Below are positions 50,580-61,063 of a stretch of 64,000 bases of DNA, in pieces. A program made the translations under genes and the position numbers. Position 1 is the first letter of the stretch. Each line of letters starts with the position of its first letter. The notes beneath the pieces are model-generated. The model had not been told where the DNA came from, did no database searches, and saw nothing but the letters and a program-made list of their open reading frames with translations. The stretch comes from Sporosarcina oncorhynchi (GTDB lineage: Bacteria; Bacillota; Bacilli; Bacillales_A; Planococcaceae): positions 1,918,001 to 1,982,000 of the forward strand of contig NZ_CP129118.1 of NCBI RefSeq assembly GCF_033304615.1, in the 5' to 3' direction.

Positions 50580-51490
50580 TCTTTTTCAGTACGTATTTGT
50601 TCAATTAAGTTTTGGAACTCTATCGGCAGCGGTTGCGTAAATTCATAATATTCACCGTCACGTGGGTGTTTAAAGCCAATTGTACCGGCATGTAAAGCCT
50701 GACCGTTGAAATCAATTGTTTTCTTCGGACCATATTTCGGATCCCCTGCGAGTGGATAACCAATATATTTCATATGCACGCGAATTTGGTGGGTTCTGCC
50801 TGTTTCAAGTCGACATTCGACTAATGTAAAATCACCGAATCTCTCCAACACTTTAAAATGTGTAATTGCATGCTTCCCATCATTGACGATCGTCATATTC
50901 TGACGCTCTTTCACATCTCTGCCAATTGGCGCATCGATTGTCCCCTGGTCATGTGGTATATGACCATGAACAAGAGCAGTATAAACACGTGTCACTGATT
51001 TGTCGACAAGTTGGTCCACGAGAGAGACATGTGCCTGGTCATTTTTAGCAACCATCAGCAGTCCTGATGTATCTTTGTCGATACGATGAACGATACCCGG
51101 ACGCAACACGCCATTAATCCCCGACAGATCAGTCACCTGATGCATCAATCCATTCACAAGCGTGCCTGACGGATGGCCAGGAGCCGGATGTACGACCATC
51201 CCTTTAGGTTTGTTCACAACGAGTACATCCGCGTCTTCGTAAATGATTTCCAGATTAAGATCTTCTGCGACAATATCCAACTCTTCCAATTCAGGCTCAA
51301 CGACTGTAATCACATCGTTAATTTTAACTTTATAATTCGGTTTAACCTGTTCATCATTAACAATTACTGCTCCATCTTTGAGCCATTGTTGGATTTGTGT
51401 ACGTGACCAATCAGTATTGACAGTAGATAATACTTTATCAATACGGCCATTTCCATGTTCTTCTGTAACTTCAATCTTAATTGGTTCCAT
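50576..51490 (-). CDS. 23S rRNA pseudouridine synthase, RluD family
   Basis: Converts uridines to pseudouridine in 23S rRNA (helix 69 in RluD). The 304-residue protein has an N-terminal S4 domain (about 10-75) and a catalytic domain with the active Asp in HRIDKDTSGLLMVAKN and a late GRTHQIRVH motif. B. subtilis YlyB is at this position. It starts right at the lspA stop. The exact target uridine cannot be inferred from sequence alone. Confidence 0.95.
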   Translation of the reverse strand: MEPIKIEVTEEHGNGRIDKVLSTVNTDWSRTQIQQWLKDGAVIVNDEQVKPNYKVKINDVITVVEPELEELDIVAEDLNLEIIYEDADVLVVNKPKGMVVHPAPGHPSGTLVNGLMHQVTDLSGINGVLRPGIVHRIDKDTSGLLMVAKNDQAHVSLVDQLVDKSVTRVYTALVHGHIPHDQGTIDAPIGRDVKERQNMTIVNDGKHAITHFKVLERFGDFTLVECRLETGRTHQIRVHMKYIGYPLAGDPKYGPKKTIDFNGQALHAGTIGFKHPRDGEYYEFTQPLPIEFQNLIEQIRTEKD

Positions 51491-51966
51491 TATGTCACCT
51501 TTTTCTTGTTCTTTTTTTCATCCATAATGACATGGATAATGATTAACACGACTCCCACAGTCAACGCTGCATCTGCAATATTAAAAATCGGGAAATCGTA
51601 ATTGATGACGGGGATAATTACATCTACAAAATCCACAACTTCTTTCCTCCACAATCGATCTATAAAATTTCCGATTGCACCGCCAAGTAAAAACATTAAG
51701 CTGATCCCGAGCAATGGAGAACCTTTAGCTTCTTTATGGAAAAAGTAAATAATTCCAATGACCACAATAATGGTCACAATATAAAATAACCACATCTGTC
51801 CTTCAAGCATTCCCCAAGCAGCACCTTTATTACGATGCGAAAGGAGTCCTAAATAGGGTTCGGCAATTGAAATCTTTTCACCCAAATTCATATTTTGAAC
51901 AACTAGCCATTTCGTCAACTGGTCAATTAAGATCAGGACAATCGCTATTCCATAATATAATAACAA
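51490..51966 (-). CDS. lspA: Lipoprotein signal peptidase (signal peptidase II)
   Basis: Aspartic membrane protease that cleaves prolipoprotein signal peptides. The 158-residue protein has four membrane segments and the catalytic Asp pair in GNFIDRLWR and [11 protein letters not shown]. The start is TTG 51966, 9 bases after GGAGG, giving [20 protein letters not shown]; no ATG exists nearby. The Lys-rich C-terminus is cytoplasmic. It probably has its own extended -10 promoter after the ileS terminator and is coupled to rluD. Confidence 0.95.
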   Translation of the reverse strand: MLLYYGIAIVLILIDQLTKWLVVQNMNLGEKISIAEPYLGLLSHRNKGAAWGMLEGQMWLFYIVTIIVVIGIIYFFHKEAKGSPLLGISLMFLLGGAIGNFIDRLWRKEVVDFVDVIIPVINYDFPIFNIADAALTVGVVLIIIHVIMDEKKNKKKVT

Positions 51967-51999
51967 CTCGAAAAACCTCCGTCCGACAGTTTCTGTACT

Positions 52000-52008
52000 A
52001 TTTTACCA
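52000..52008 (-). promoter_or_regulatory. Candidate extended -10 promoter of lspA
   Basis: TGGTAAAAT on the minus strand (TGn plus TAAAAT), about 35 bases before lspA and downstream of the ileS terminator. No convincing -35. Confidence 0.4.
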
Positions 52009-52037
52009 CAAATAGCGCGGTATCATGTAATCACTGC

Positions 52038-52093
52038 AAAAAAGAAAAGCCGCATGCACCCATGACAGGCAGCCATGGGTACAAACAGCTTTT
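52038..52093 (-). terminator. Rho-independent terminator after ileS
   Basis: AAAAGC and ACCCATG arms pair with CATGGGT and GCTTTT, followed by CTTTTTTG on the minus strand. Confidence 0.85.
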
Positions 52094-52104
52094 AACATCA
52101 TGCC

Positions 52105-54867
52105 TTACGAATAATAGTTTTCAACGACAGTTGCACAACGTGTGCATAGTGCAGGATGATCCTGATCGGAACCGACCGTTTCAGAAATTGTCCAGCACCG
52201 TTCACATTTTTCACCGTCTGCTTTTTCAACTAGCACCGTCACTGCTTCAAGTGCAAGAGCTTCAGCCGGCATTTTTCCGAATTTGCCTTCTTGGAAATTG
52301 GAAACGATGAAGAATTGTGCAAAATCGATGTCATCAGAAGCTAAAATCCCTGCATATTTCTCAGGTAAAGCAACAGTCACTTTTGCTTCAAGTGATTTAC
52401 CGATTACTTTCGAATTCCGCGCTTCTTCCAACGCTTTCAATACATCGTCACGTACAACCATTAATTTGCCGAAACGTTCACGAAGTGCAACAGCCTGTTC
52501 ACCAAAGTCGACAGCTTCAGGCATGTCAGTCAATTGGACACTCACTTCCTCCACATCGGAAATATACGCCCACATTTCATCCGTTGTATGTGGAATAATC
52601 GGTGTCAGCAATTTTAACAGCGACAGCAAAGTGTCATACATGACTGTTTGCATTGCACGGCGATAAGGATGGTCAACACCTTCAATGTAGACGACGTCTT
52701 TTGCAATATCTAGATAGAACGAGCTCAAATCACCCGTACAGAAATTATTGACTGCATGATATACACCCGCGAATTCATAGTTTTCATATGAAGTAAGTAC
52801 TTCGTTAATCAAATCTTGAAGTTTCACATACACATACTGATCAATCGGACGCATATCCTCGAACGCTACTCGGTCTTCTGCAACATTGAAATCTGTAACG
52901 TTACCATGCAAGAAACGAAGCGTATTACGGATTTTACGGTACACTTCTGATACTTGCTTGAAATTCGAATCAGAAACGCGTACATCCGCAGTATAATCGA
53001 CAGAAGATACCCATAAACGTAGAATATCCGCGCCTAACTGATTTATCACTTTCGCTGGAACGATTGTGTTTCCAAGTGATTTACTCATCTTTCGGCCTTC
53101 TCCATCCAAAGTGAAGCCATGGCTTAACAAGCCTTTATAAGGAGCGATACCGTTAATGGCGACACTTGTTGTAAGTGAAGAGTTAAACCAGCCACGGTAT
53201 TGATCTGAACCTTCAAGATACAAATCAGCTGGATAGATAAGATCGTCTCTCTCATCTAATACACCTTGATGTGTCGAACCTGAGTCGAACCAAACATCCA
53301 TAATGTCCGTTTCTGCAGTGAAAATGCCATTCGGGCTATCAGGATGCGTGAAGCCTTCTGGAAGAAGGTCCTTTGCTTCGCGTTCAAACCAAATATTAGA
53401 TCCGTGTTCACGGAATAATGCAGATACATGTGAAATCGTTTCATCCGTAATAATTGGTTCTCCGTTTTCTGCATAAAAGACAGGGATTGGAACTCCCCAA
53501 ACACGTTGGCGTGAAATACACCAGTCTCCACGGTCACGCACCATATTGAATAGACGTGTTTCACCCCATGACGGAGTAAACTTCGTATTACGGATTGCGT
53601 CCAGCAACTCATCACGGAATGACTGGATTGAAGCGAACCACTGAGAAGTCGCACGGTAGATTACCGGTTTCTTTGTGCGCCAGTCATGCGGATACGAGTG
53701 AGTGATGAATGAAAGCTTCAATAACGAACCGACTTCATCCAACTTCTTCGTTACTTCTTTATTTGCATCTTCATAGAATAGTCCTTCAAAGCCAGGTGCT
53801 TCATCTGTCATGACACCACGGTCGTTAATCGGAGATAGAGCATCGATTCCGTATTGTCGAGAAACATAAAAGTCATCCTCACCATGACCAGGTGCTGTAT
53901 GGACACAGCCTGTTCCTGCTTCTGCTGTCACATGCTCACCTAACATGACGAGAGAATCACGTTCGTAAAGTGGATGTTTAGCAACGACTCTATCCAAATC
54001 GGATCCTTTCACTTCTCCTACGATTTCATAAGATTCCCATCCGATTTCTTTTGCCACGAATTCCACGAGATCTTTTGCCATAAGGAATTTTTCTCCTTCA
54101 ACATCAACGATCGCATAAATGAATTGTGGATGAACGGAAATTCCCAAGTTGGCAGGGATCGTCCACGGTGTTGTTGTCCAGATGACAATACGGACATCTT
54201 CATCGATTACACCTAATCCATCTTTAATCGGGAAGGCAACATAAATAGACGGTGATTTTTTATCTTGGTATTCGATTTCCGCTTCCGCTAATGCAGATTC
54301 GCTTGAAGGTGACCAATAAACCGGTTTTAACCCCTTGTAGATATAGCCTTTTTTCGCCATTTCGCCAAAAACTTGGATCTGTCTAGATTCAAATTCAGGT
54401 TTCAATGTGATGTATGGATTTTTCCAATCTCCGCGGACACCGATTCGTTTAAATTCATTACGTTGATTATCGATTTGGTTATAGGCATATTCTTCGCACA
54501 TTTTACGGAATTCAGCAATACTGAGTTCTTTCCGTTTGACGCCTTTATTGACGAGAGCCTGTTCAATCGGTAAGCCATGCGTATCCCAACCTGGAACGTA
54601 TGGAGCATGAAAGCCTGACATCGATTTGTGGCGGACGATCATATCTTTTAGCACTTTGTTCAACGCGTGACCCATATGAAGATCGCCGTTCGCGTATGGT
54701 GGACCGTCATGAAGAACAAAGAATGGACGGTCTTTAGTACGCTCTTGCACTTTCTCGTAAATATCCATTTCTTCCCACTTTGCTTGCATTTCAGGTTCTT
54801 TGTTCGGGAGATTCCCTCTCATAGGAAATTCTGTTTTAGGCATTAATAATGTGTCTTTGTATTCCAT
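52105..54867 (-). CDS. ileS: Isoleucyl-tRNA synthetase
   Basis: Charges tRNA-Ile and edits valine. The 920-residue class I synthetase has HIGH as [15 protein letters not shown] as [10 protein letters not shown], a CP1 editing domain between them, and the C-terminal zinc motif CERCWTISE...CTRCATVVE, the bacterial type A layout. It is preceded by a complete T-box leader with an AUC specifier, so its expression should respond to uncharged tRNA-Ile. Confidence 0.98.
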   Translation of the reverse strand: MEYKDTLLMPKTEFPMRGNLPNKEPEMQAKWEEMDIYEKVQERTKDRPFFVLHDGPPYANGDLHMGHALNKVLKDMIVRHKSMSGFHAPYVPGWDTHGLPIEQALVNKGVKRKELSIAEFRKMCEEYAYNQIDNQRNEFKRIGVRGDWKNPYITLKPEFESRQIQVFGEMAKKGYIYKGLKPVYWSPSSESALAEAEIEYQDKKSPSIYVAFPIKDGLGVIDEDVRIVIWTTTPWTIPANLGISVHPQFIYAIVDVEGEKFLMAKDLVEFVAKEIGWESYEIVGEVKGSDLDRVVAKHPLYERDSLVMLGEHVTAEAGTGCVHTAPGHGEDDFYVSRQYGIDALSPINDRGVMTDEAPGFEGLFYEDANKEVTKKLDEVGSLLKLSFITHSYPHDWRTKKPVIYRATSQWFASIQSFRDELLDAIRNTKFTPSWGETRLFNMVRDRGDWCISRQRVWGVPIPVFYAENGEPIITDETISHVSALFREHGSNIWFEREAKDLLPEGFTHPDSPNGIFTAETDIMDVWFDSGSTHQGVLDERDDLIYPADLYLEGSDQYRGWFNSSLTTSVAINGIAPYKGLLSHGFTLDGEGRKMSKSLGNTIVPAKVINQLGADILRLWVSSVDYTADVRVSDSNFKQVSEVYRKIRNTLRFLHGNVTDFNVAEDRVAFEDMRPIDQYVYVKLQDLINEVLTSYENYEFAGVYHAVNNFCTGDLSSFYLDIAKDVVYIEGVDHPYRRAMQTVMYDTLLSLLKLLTPIIPHTTDEMWAYISDVEEVSVQLTDMPEAVDFGEQAVALRERFGKLMVVRDDVLKALEEARNSKVIGKSLEAKVTVALPEKYAGILASDDIDFAQFFIVSNFQEGKFGKMPAEALALEAVTVLVEKADGEKCERCWTISETVGSDQDHPALCTRCATVVENYYS

Positions 54868-54927
54868 CTGATTTCCTCCTCGATAATATGTTATCCCGCA
54901 CGCTCGATTAGATAGATATTGCGACTA

Positions 54928-54963
54928 AAAATAGAAAATCCCCGTCCCAATAAAGGGACGAGG
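54928..54963 (-). terminator. T-box terminator of ileS leader
   Basis: CTCGTCCC pairs with GGGACGGGG around TTTATT, followed by ATTTTCTATTTTTAG. Competes with the T-box antiterminator. Confidence 0.9.
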
Positions 54964-55176
54964 ACTATTACTCGCGTTACCACCCTAGTTGCAGCATACA
55001 ATCATACTGCCTCTTAGAACACCTTAACGGGGTGTTTGCGGGATTGTTTTTAGTCAATCCGACTCTGGAGTGATCTTCATTTCCTATCCATCGACCGGGC
55101 TTTCACCATCCCCGGCTCGCTAATACGTGTATATGGAAACTACTCTCTCTGTCAACGTCTGTTTATAGTATATATG
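54938..55176 (-). ncRNA. T-box riboswitch, isoleucine
   Basis: The leader carries the invariant T-box AGGGTGGTAACGCGAG (54971-54986, minus strand). A candidate specifier ATC (55072-55074) follows GAAATGAAG in stem I, and ATC is an Ile codon. It lies downstream of a strong promoter and upstream of ileS. Confidence 0.93.
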
Positions 55177-55182
55177 GTCATT

Positions 55183-55212
55183 ATTATATGTGTGTTTAAA
55201 ACAAAATGTCAA
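55183..55212 (-). promoter_or_regulatory. Sigma-A promoter of ileS
   Basis: TTGACA (55207-55212) and TATAAT (55183-55188), both perfect consensus, with an 18-base spacer, just after the divIVA stop. Confidence 0.9.
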
Positions 55213-55222
55213 GCAACTATTG

Positions 55223-55729
55223 TTATTCTTGGTCTGCTGCAATTTCCATCAGTTCGGATTCAGGTTCATATTCCATCAGTTTGTCCCAATCATCCATTTT
55301 AATCATATCCAGCTGAGCTTCAATTAGCATTCGGAATCGGTTCCTGAATACTTTGGATTGTTTTTTCAGATCTTCGATGTCGATTGCGATTTTTCTTGCA
55401 CGCGACAAAGCTTCATTGACAATGCGGTCTGCATTTTTTTCAGCTTCTTTGACAATGAGCTTGGATTCCTGAATGGAATTTCTTCGTACGTCTTCGGCAG
55501 CTTCTTGTGCAATAAGAATCGATTTCTGCAACGTACCTTCAATAGTATTATAGTGAGAAACTTGTTCTTTCGAATCTTTCAAACTGCTTTTTAACGCCCG
55601 ATTCTCTTCCAGAACATTCTCATAATCTTTCATGATTTGTTCCAAAAACTCATTCACTTCGTCTTCATCATACCCGCGAAACCCGCGGCTAAATTCTTTA
55701 TTATGTATATCAAGCGGTGACAGTGCCAT
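55223..55729 (-). CDS. divIVA: Cell-division/polarity protein DivIVA
   Basis: Coiled-coil protein that binds negatively curved membrane at poles and septa and anchors division regulators. The 168-residue protein has the conserved membrane-binding N-terminus (SPLDIHNKEFSRGFRGYDEDEVNEFL) and long coiled coils (about 30-60 and 70-150). ATG 55729 has a GGGGAG site at 9 bases; the frame extends 7 codons upstream without support. It is the last gene of the ylm cluster before the ileS promoter. Confidence 0.97.
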   Translation of the reverse strand: MALSPLDIHNKEFSRGFRGYDEDEVNEFLEQIMKDYENVLEENRALKSSLKDSKEQVSHYNTIEGTLQKSILIAQEAAEDVRRNSIQESKLIVKEAEKNADRIVNEALSRARKIAIDIEDLKKQSKVFRNRFRMLIEAQLDMIKMDDWDKLMEYEPESELMEIAADQE

Positions 55730-55818
55730 CGGCTGTTTCTCCCCTTTCAAATCGTCTCAGTTCATTATACATGTCAAATTAGAATCTGTAAGTATTTTTA
55801 CAGTCAATTTCTGAAAAA

Positions 55819-56595
55819 TCATTCTAACACGCCTATTAGTAATCTGATTTTATCTTTTCTAGTACGTCCTTCTATCGATAAAATCTTGAATCTGCCAGCC
55901 CCTCTCACTGACAGACTGTCCAATTCATTGAGCTCGAATGATTGTTGACTTCTCACAGTGTGATTCACTTTCACTTTATCATTCTGAATAAGTGAAACGG
56001 CTTTTTGTCGCGGGCTGTTCATGATCGCGGAAACGACAGCGTCAAGGCGCAATGAACTGACTGTATACAGTTGTTCTGTCCAAGTTTCCATGGATTCAAT
56101 GAGCAGTGCTGAAAAATCAAGCTGTTCAATCCGAACTTTCGATTTGCCAATCGAATTAAAATTCGCGATTAGATAATCTTTCAGTTCATCCACAACGGCA
56201 AACTGTGCCGCATCAGCTTGCAGACGGATATCGCCGAATTTGGAACGATCTATCCCAAGGGACATTAACGACCCTAAAATATCCCTGTGTTCCAAGGTTA
56301 CAAATTTTGCAGGATAGTTGATTGAAAATAGGGCAACCTGATAATCATCAGGTTGTGGCGTATAATAATCCGGATAAATAAGCAGCCGCTGTCGTTCCGG
56401 TTTCCTAAATCCACCATAAGCATCAAAAGCCAGTCCTGCATTGTTCACAATCGTTTCGACTATAAACTGTTCTCGAGGGTCTAGAAAGCCTGTAAGCTTG
56501 GGCGCATATGTGTCTTCCACTTCGCGCGTCCAACCTAACGCATTTTCGATGAAGGGCTGCTCTTCTTTCCTGAAATGCTGTACTATCGAATCCAT
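55819..56595 (-). CDS. ylmH: YlmH-family S4-domain RNA-binding protein
   Basis: The 258-residue protein has a C-terminal S4 domain (about 180-245: RLDAVVSAIMNSPRQKAVSLIQ, NDKVKVNHTVRSQ) and an N-terminal region shared with the YlmH family. In Firmicutes YlmH has been tied to ribosome quality control, acting on 50S-nascent chain complexes, and it lies beside divIVA. That could be functionally related to rqcH in this window, but the link is by literature, not by this sequence. Confidence 0.92.
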   Translation of the reverse strand: MDSIVQHFRKEEQPFIENALGWTREVEDTYAPKLTGFLDPREQFIVETIVNNAGLAFDAYGGFRKPERQRLLIYPDYYTPQPDDYQVALFSINYPAKFVTLEHRDILGSLMSLGIDRSKFGDIRLQADAAQFAVVDELKDYLIANFNSIGKSKVRIEQLDFSALLIESMETWTEQLYTVSSLRLDAVVSAIMNSPRQKAVSLIQNDKVKVNHTVRSQQSFELNELDSLSVRGAGRFKILSIEGRTRKDKIRLLIGVLE

Positions 56596-56632
56596 CTTTG
56601 ACGACCCCTTACTGTAATCTTATAAAAAAACC

Positions 56633-56920
56633 TCACCTAATAAGTGAGGCAATCATTGAATACACTTGATACACACCCGGTGAGATTAAATACCGCAAAA
56701 CAAATATCGCGACAATTGGCGAAATATCAATCATACCAAGAGGCGGAATGAATTTACGGAAAAACCCTAAGTACGGTTCTGCAATTCTGCCTATGAGTTT
56801 CCCGATTTTAGTTTCTCTGGAAGCAGGTACCCATGACATTAAAATATATATGATTAAAAGAATTGAAAAAATATTTATTGCATATTGAGCAGCTATATAA
56901 ATCAAATTTAAAATTACCAT
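56633..56920 (-). CDS. ylmG: YggT-family membrane protein (YlmG)
   Basis: The 95-residue protein has two hydrophobic membrane segments (about 5-27 and 65-90) separated by a short loop containing PYLGFFRKFIPPLGMIDISPIV, the YggT hallmark. It lies between sepF and ylmH in the conserved division-linked ylm cluster. Function is not established; homologues affect division or nucleoid organisation. Confidence 0.92.
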   Translation of the reverse strand: MVILNLIYIAAQYAINIFSILLIIYILMSWVPASRETKIGKLIGRIAEPYLGFFRKFIPPLGMIDISPIVAIFVLRYLISPGVYQVYSMIASLIR

Positions 56921-56945
56921 CTTTGTCTGTACACCTCATCCAATT

Positions 56946-57398
56946 CTATCGTTCAAAGTAATCTGAAATGGACCCTGCCACTTCAACATTTTCAGGTACA
57001 CATAAGAAGATATCTGTTCCAATGCGCTGTATATCTCCGCCTAAAGCATAAACTGTCCCGCTCAGAAAATCGACAATACGGATTCCCTGGTCGCGTTCAA
57101 TACGCTGTAAGTTAACGACAACTGCCCGTTTGTTTTTCAGATGTTCAGATATGTCCTGTGCTTCAGCGTATACACGCGGTTCAAATAAAATGACTTTAGA
57201 AGACTTCTGCAAGCTTTGCAAACTGACCACAGTACCTGGTTGCTGCGTGTCGACTTCAGGCTGTCTACGTGCCGGAGTCCTTCTTGGCTGTTGCTGCTGC
57301 ACAGGTTGCTGTTTTGGCTCTCTCGCAGGTTGCTCCTGTTGGAGTTCTTCTTCATCGTCAAGATAGAACCACTTTTCAATACGTCTTTTTATACTCAT
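56946..57398 (-). CDS. sepF: Cell division protein SepF
   Basis: Membrane-bound scaffold that bundles FtsZ. The 150-residue protein has an amphipathic N-terminus ([19 protein letters not shown]), a Gln/Pro-rich linker (about 18-60) and the C-terminal SepF domain [19 protein letters not shown] with [21 protein letters not shown] overlaps the ylmE stop by 4 bases. Confidence 0.96.
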   Translation of the reverse strand: MSIKRRIEKWFYLDDEEELQQEQPAREPKQQPVQQQQPRRTPARRQPEVDTQQPGTVVSLQSLQKSSKVILFEPRVYAEAQDISEHLKNKRAVVVNLQRIERDQGIRIVDFLSGTVYALGGDIQRIGTDIFLCVPENVEVAGSISDYFER

Positions 57399-58090
57399 TC
57401 TTCTCCCTCGCTCTCCGTTCCGACTAATGCGGTACCGATTCTGACGTGAGTTGCACCTTCTTCAATCGCAATGACATAATCATTTGACATTCCCATGGAT
57501 AATAGTGTGCATGGAGCATATTTTAATTCTTTAAAAGACATTTCATCACGCAGTTTCCTGAGTGAACGGAACACAGAACGAATCAGTTCGCGATCATCTG
57601 TATAAGGGGCCATCGTCATTAGTCCTACAACTTTAATTTTATCATATTGCTGCAGCTGTTGCACGAACTCCTCAACTTCTTCAATCTGAAGTCCTGATTT
57701 AGATCCTTCTCCAGATACATTGACTTGAACGAAACAATTAACTGTATGATCTGCTCGTTTCTGTATTTCTTTCGCTAAACTTAACCTGTCCAAAGAATGC
57801 AAATAGTCGATTCCATTAATAATATCTTTCACTTTTCTGCTTTGTACATTTCCTATGAAGTGCCAGTTCAGATTAGGGTCAAGAATTTCCGCCTTTTTGG
57901 ATAATAAGCCTTCCGGTCTGTTTTCACCAAGGTCGCATATACCCGATTCAATAACTTTAGATGCACGCTTGGACGAAACCTGCTTTGTTACAGCAATTGT
58001 CGTTATATCTTCCGGATTTCGTCCAGTGCGCTGACAGGCATCATAGATTTCACTTTTTATTTGTTCAATATTTTCATGAAGCTTTTCCAT
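57395..58090 (-). CDS. ylmE: PLP-binding protein YlmE (YggS/PROSC family)
   Basis: Single-domain TIM-barrel PLP homeostasis protein with no known catalytic activity. The 231-residue protein has the cofactor lysine in IAVTKQVSS (about 35), [19 protein letters not shown] and the phosphate-binding [24 protein letters not shown]. In B. subtilis ylmD, a laccase-domain gene, precedes it; here there are only about 70 bases to ylmC. Confidence 0.96.
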   Translation of the reverse strand: MEKLHENIEQIKSEIYDACQRTGRNPEDITTIAVTKQVSSKRASKVIESGICDLGENRPEGLLSKKAEILDPNLNWHFIGNVQSRKVKDIINGIDYLHSLDRLSLAKEIQKRADHTVNCFVQVNVSGEGSKSGLQIEEVEEFVQQLQQYDKIKVVGLMTMAPYTDDRELIRSVFRSLRKLRDEMSFKELKYAPCTLLSMGMSNDYVIAIEEGATHVRIGTALVGTESEGEE

Positions 58091-58161
58091 TTACATCACT
58101 ACTTTTCTGCTTACTTTGCTTTATTGTATCAAGTGAGTGCCTACATATCAATGATAAGTCG

Positions 58162-58404
58162 TTAATTGCCCGCCTTTTTGCCTACTAAAATGATATCTTT
58201 CCCGATTGTTACTACGTCATCGTATTTAATTTGCTTGAATTCTTTCACTTTCGGCTCCATGAAGAGAGTTCTTTCTGCACCGCCTATTTGCAAAACGTCG
58301 AGCTTTCCGTTTTTCATATCAATTGTAGCGTCTTGTACAAAACCAAGGAAAGAACCTCGTTTTACTTCAATAACTTCTTTTTTCTGCAACTCAGAAAACC
58401 TCAT
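58162..58404 (-). CDS. ylmC: YlmC/YmxH-family PRC-barrel protein
   Basis: The 80-residue protein has a PRC-barrel-like fold (LQKKEVIEVKRGSFLGFVQDATID, KYDDVVTIGKDIILV). It is found next to sigG in many spore formers and is linked to sporulation in some. The function is not known. ATG 58404 is 8 bases after GGAG. It starts after the sigG terminator; whether sigG read-through or its own promoter drives it is open. Confidence 0.9.
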   Translation of the reverse strand: MRFSELQKKEVIEVKRGSFLGFVQDATIDMKNGKLDVLQIGGAERTLFMEPKVKEFKQIKYDDVVTIGKDIILVGKKAGN

Positions 58405-58441
58405 TTCATCATCTCCTTTATATAGGGTATGCTTTTATACA

Positions 58442-58475
58442 GAAAAAATCGCAATGCATACAACACATCGCGATT
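58442..58475 (-). terminator. Rho-independent terminator after sigG
   Basis: AATCGCGATG pairs with CATTGCGATT (one G-U) around a 9-base loop, followed by TTTTTC on the minus strand. Confidence 0.85.
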
Positions 58476-58485
58476 CTTTCAACAG

Positions 58486-59268
58486 TCATTCGTTTTCCAT
58501 GCCTTCTTTAATAATCTGAATTGCATTTTTTTCTAACCTGGATATTTGTGCTTGAGATATGCCCAATTCTTTCGCTATTTCTGTTTGAGTTTGCCCTAGA
58601 TAAAACCGTTTTGAAAGAATTGTTTTTTGTCTTTCTGTCATACCTGCTACAGTTTCTTTAACAGACACATACGTCAACCAGCGATCCTCTGATACTTTTT
58701 TATCGTGCAACTGATCCATGATATACACCGGATCTCCTCCGTCGCCATTCATCGGTTCGTGTAGCGACATTGGATCTTGTATCGCATCCAATGCAAATAG
58801 GATATCGTCTTCTGGAATATCCGTAATTTCCGCCAAATCGGATATTTTGGGTTCTCTCTGATGATCATTTATAAATTGTTCTTTAGCTCTAATTGCTTTG
58901 TAAGCAATATCCCTGAGAGATCTGGATACCCTAATTGAATGATGATCCCTTAAATGCCTTTTGATTTCACCAATAATCATTGGTACAGCATATGTTGAAA
59001 AACGTACATTATGTTTCAGATCAAAATTATCTATCGACTTTAGTAATCCGATGCAACCTACTTGGAATAAGTCGTCTGCCTGCTCCCCTCTATAGGCAAA
59101 TCGCTGAACAAGGCTAAGGACTAATCTCAAGTTTCCAAATACCAGTTCTTCTCTTGCCGATTCATCTCCGCTTTGTAATCTGATGAATGTCTCTTTCATC
59201 ACTTCGTTTGTCAGTAATGGCAAATTGGACGTATCGATACCACAAATCTCGACTCTTGTACGCATCAT
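58486..59268 (-). CDS. sigG: RNA polymerase sigma-G factor
   Basis: Late forespore-specific sigma factor. The 260-residue protein has sigma-70 region 2 (DDLFQVGCIGLLKSIDNFDL), region 3, and region 4 HTH (QTEIAKELGISQAQISRLEK). The frame runs 30 codons further upstream; the ATG pair at 59268/59265 follows GGAGG by 8 bases and gives the SigG N-terminus with MRTRVEICGIDTSNLP. I take 59268 and 260 residues, the B. subtilis length. It is downstream of sigE by about 95 bp. Confidence 0.97.
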   Translation of the reverse strand: MMRTRVEICGIDTSNLPLLTNEVMKETFIRLQSGDESAREELVFGNLRLVLSLVQRFAYRGEQADDLFQVGCIGLLKSIDNFDLKHNVRFSTYAVPMIIGEIKRHLRDHHSIRVSRSLRDIAYKAIRAKEQFINDHQREPKISDLAEITDIPEDDILFALDAIQDPMSLHEPMNGDGGDPVYIMDQLHDKKVSEDRWLTYVSVKETVAGMTERQKTILSKRFYLGQTQTEIAKELGISQAQISRLEKNAIQIIKEGMENE

Positions 59269-59361
59269 TCGCTTTTCCTCCACATTCTGTAGATGACTGT
59301 AAGAAATAGTTTGTCCCCAGTCAGCCGGAATATGCGAAACAAGATTCGCCAATTTCAACCA

Positions 59362-60072
59362 TCAGGCAATCGGATGATTCAATTTATCACGAAGTTCCGA
59401 GATGATTTTCTTCTCCAAACGCGAAATATAGGATTGTGAAATCCCCAGCAGTTCCGCGACTTCCTTTTGCGTCATTTCTAGCCTGCCTGTCAAGCCGAAA
59501 CGACATTCCATTATATATTTCTCACGTTCATCCAATGTACTGATTGCTTCAATCATATGTTGTCTTTCAAGCTTTTTTTCGACATCATCAGTAATAATAT
59601 GCTCGTCTGTGCCCAAAATATCAGATAGAAGCAATTCATTTCCATCGGCATCTGAATTCAATGGTTCATCAAAAGAAATTTCTGATTTGGTACGGTTAGT
59701 TTTTCGCAGATGCATTAATATTTCATTTTCGATACATCGTGATGCATATGTCGCAAGTTTAATGTTGCGATCGGCTTTGAAAGTTTCGATCGCTTTTATA
59801 AGTCCAATCGTACCTATACTAATCAAATCTTCAATATGTGTATTTGTATTGTCAAAACGGCGCGCAATATAGACGACAAGTCTAAGGTTTTTCTCAATTA
59901 ATGTGTCACGCGCATTCATGTCGCCCTCCATGAACGCTCTAATTGCTACCGCTTCTTCCTCTCTCGTCAATGGTTTTGGAAGGGATTCATGTCCTCCAAT
60001 ATAATATGTGCCACTTTTTCTTTTGAAATAACTTTTAATGATTGATAGCCATTTTTTCATTTCAGACCACAT
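59362..60072 (-). CDS. sigE: Sporulation sigma-E factor precursor
   Basis: Mother-cell sigma factor made as an inactive precursor and processed by SpoIIGA. The 236-residue protein has an N-terminal pro-region (about 1-25, ending near SGTYYIGG, which matches the cleavage-site neighbourhood of B. subtilis SigE), region 2 ([20 protein letters not shown]) and region 4 ([20 protein letters not shown]). ATG 60072, 8 bases after AAAGGGG, overlaps the spoIIGA end by 11 bases. Confidence 0.97.
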   Translation of the reverse strand: MWSEMKKWLSIIKSYFKRKSGTYYIGGHESLPKPLTREEEAVAIRAFMEGDMNARDTLIEKNLRLVVYIARRFDNTNTHIEDLISIGTIGLIKAIETFKADRNIKLATYASRCIENEILMHLRKTNRTKSEISFDEPLNSDADGNELLLSDILGTDEHIITDDVEKKLERQHMIEAISTLDEREKYIMECRFGLTGRLEMTQKEVAELLGISQSYISRLEKKIISELRDKLNHPIA

Positions 60073-60916
60073 AACCTGTTCCCCTTTCGTTTGTGATGGA
60101 TTCTAATGCGGATACATGTAATATCGCGCCTGCCCCTTCCGGATACCGGTTATCCTCTTTTGTCAGCACAATATAGCCTGACGGCAATTCACTTCCTTCC
60201 CCAATTAGCCATTTTTCATATTTAAAACCTGCAGCCCAGGAAATGCCTTGAATTGTCTGCAGACGAATTAACCGTATCCCTTTTTGATAGCGTTGCGGAA
60301 AAGATGCTATTTTCGGCATTCCTTTAGGATCCCACGACTCCAATGGACTTAATAGTTCATCAGGCACTATATTTCGAATCGATTGTAGCGATACAAAATG
60401 TACGGGATCACTTGAAAGTGGTTCACTGCATTGGTTTCCTGTATCGACGAAAACGGTAATGTCCACTTGTTTATTCCAAATCGATAACTGAGAGTCCATA
60501 TTATACGAAGAAAGATGACGGGCTACCCGAACATCTAGCCACTTCACTTTCAATAAATACAATGTGATATAAGCTAGCAATGCACAAACAAGTACTGTGT
60601 AAATAGTATTTGAAAACAGCAGCCTTTCCGTCAAGACGGTAAGTATTCCTCCTGCAAATAGAGAACCGATTAGGACAAGTATCGAAGCGCCACCCCAGTT
60701 TTTAAAAGAAAATCCAAAAGCGTATAGAATCATGCAGGCAAATGCGGCGATGAGAGCGATCAAGGAGTCAGGGAAAAAAGTTACTGGCAACGCGCCGATG
60801 AATGCTGCGAGCGCCAATCGTGTCCATGTGGCTTGTGCCTTGCCCATTCGATTAGCAAATAATAAAACCGCAAAATTAAATACCATATTGATTCCGATAA
60901 TGAGTTCCCCATACAT
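60062..60916 (-). CDS. spoIIGA: Sporulation sigma-E processing peptidase SpoIIGA
   Basis: Membrane aspartic protease that activates pro-sigma-E. The 284-residue protein has about five membrane helices in the N-terminal half, and the catalytic Asp in [16 protein letters not shown] 60916 is 8-9 bases after AAGGAGGG; the frame runs 20 codons upstream without a ribosome site. It is encoded directly before its substrate gene sigE, as expected. Confidence 0.95.
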   Translation of the reverse strand: MYGELIIGINMVFNFAVLLFANRMGKAQATWTRLALAAFIGALPVTFFPDSLIALIAAFACMILYAFGFSFKNWGGASILVLIGSLFAGGILTVLTERLLFSNTIYTVLVCALLAYITLYLLKVKWLDVRVARHLSSYNMDSQLSIWNKQVDITVFVDTGNQCSEPLSSDPVHFVSLQSIRNIVPDELLSPLESWDPKGMPKIASFPQRYQKGIRLIRLQTIQGISWAAGFKYEKWLIGEGSELPSGYIVLTKEDNRYPEGAGAILHVSALESITNERGTGYVV

Positions 60917-60996
60917 CACGACGCCCTCCTTGAAAATAAGGATAACATTTGAATTCTGCAATGTTTGTCGTATCAAAGATGAATTATCGGTAAATA

Positions 60997-61003
60997 TTCG
61001 ACA
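60997..61003 (-). promoter_or_regulatory. Spo0A box upstream of spoIIGA
   Basis: TGTCGAA on the minus strand is a perfect 0A box, 80 bases before spoIIGA. It overlaps TTGTCG, which could serve as a -35 with a -10-like TGATAC about 22-23 bases downstream, the long spacing known for the Spo0A-activated spoIIG promoter. Confidence 0.55.
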
Positions 61004-61063
61004 ATTTGAGAGTTTCGTGTATTTGCTTATTCATTTTAAAAATTATTGATGATAAATCAACAC

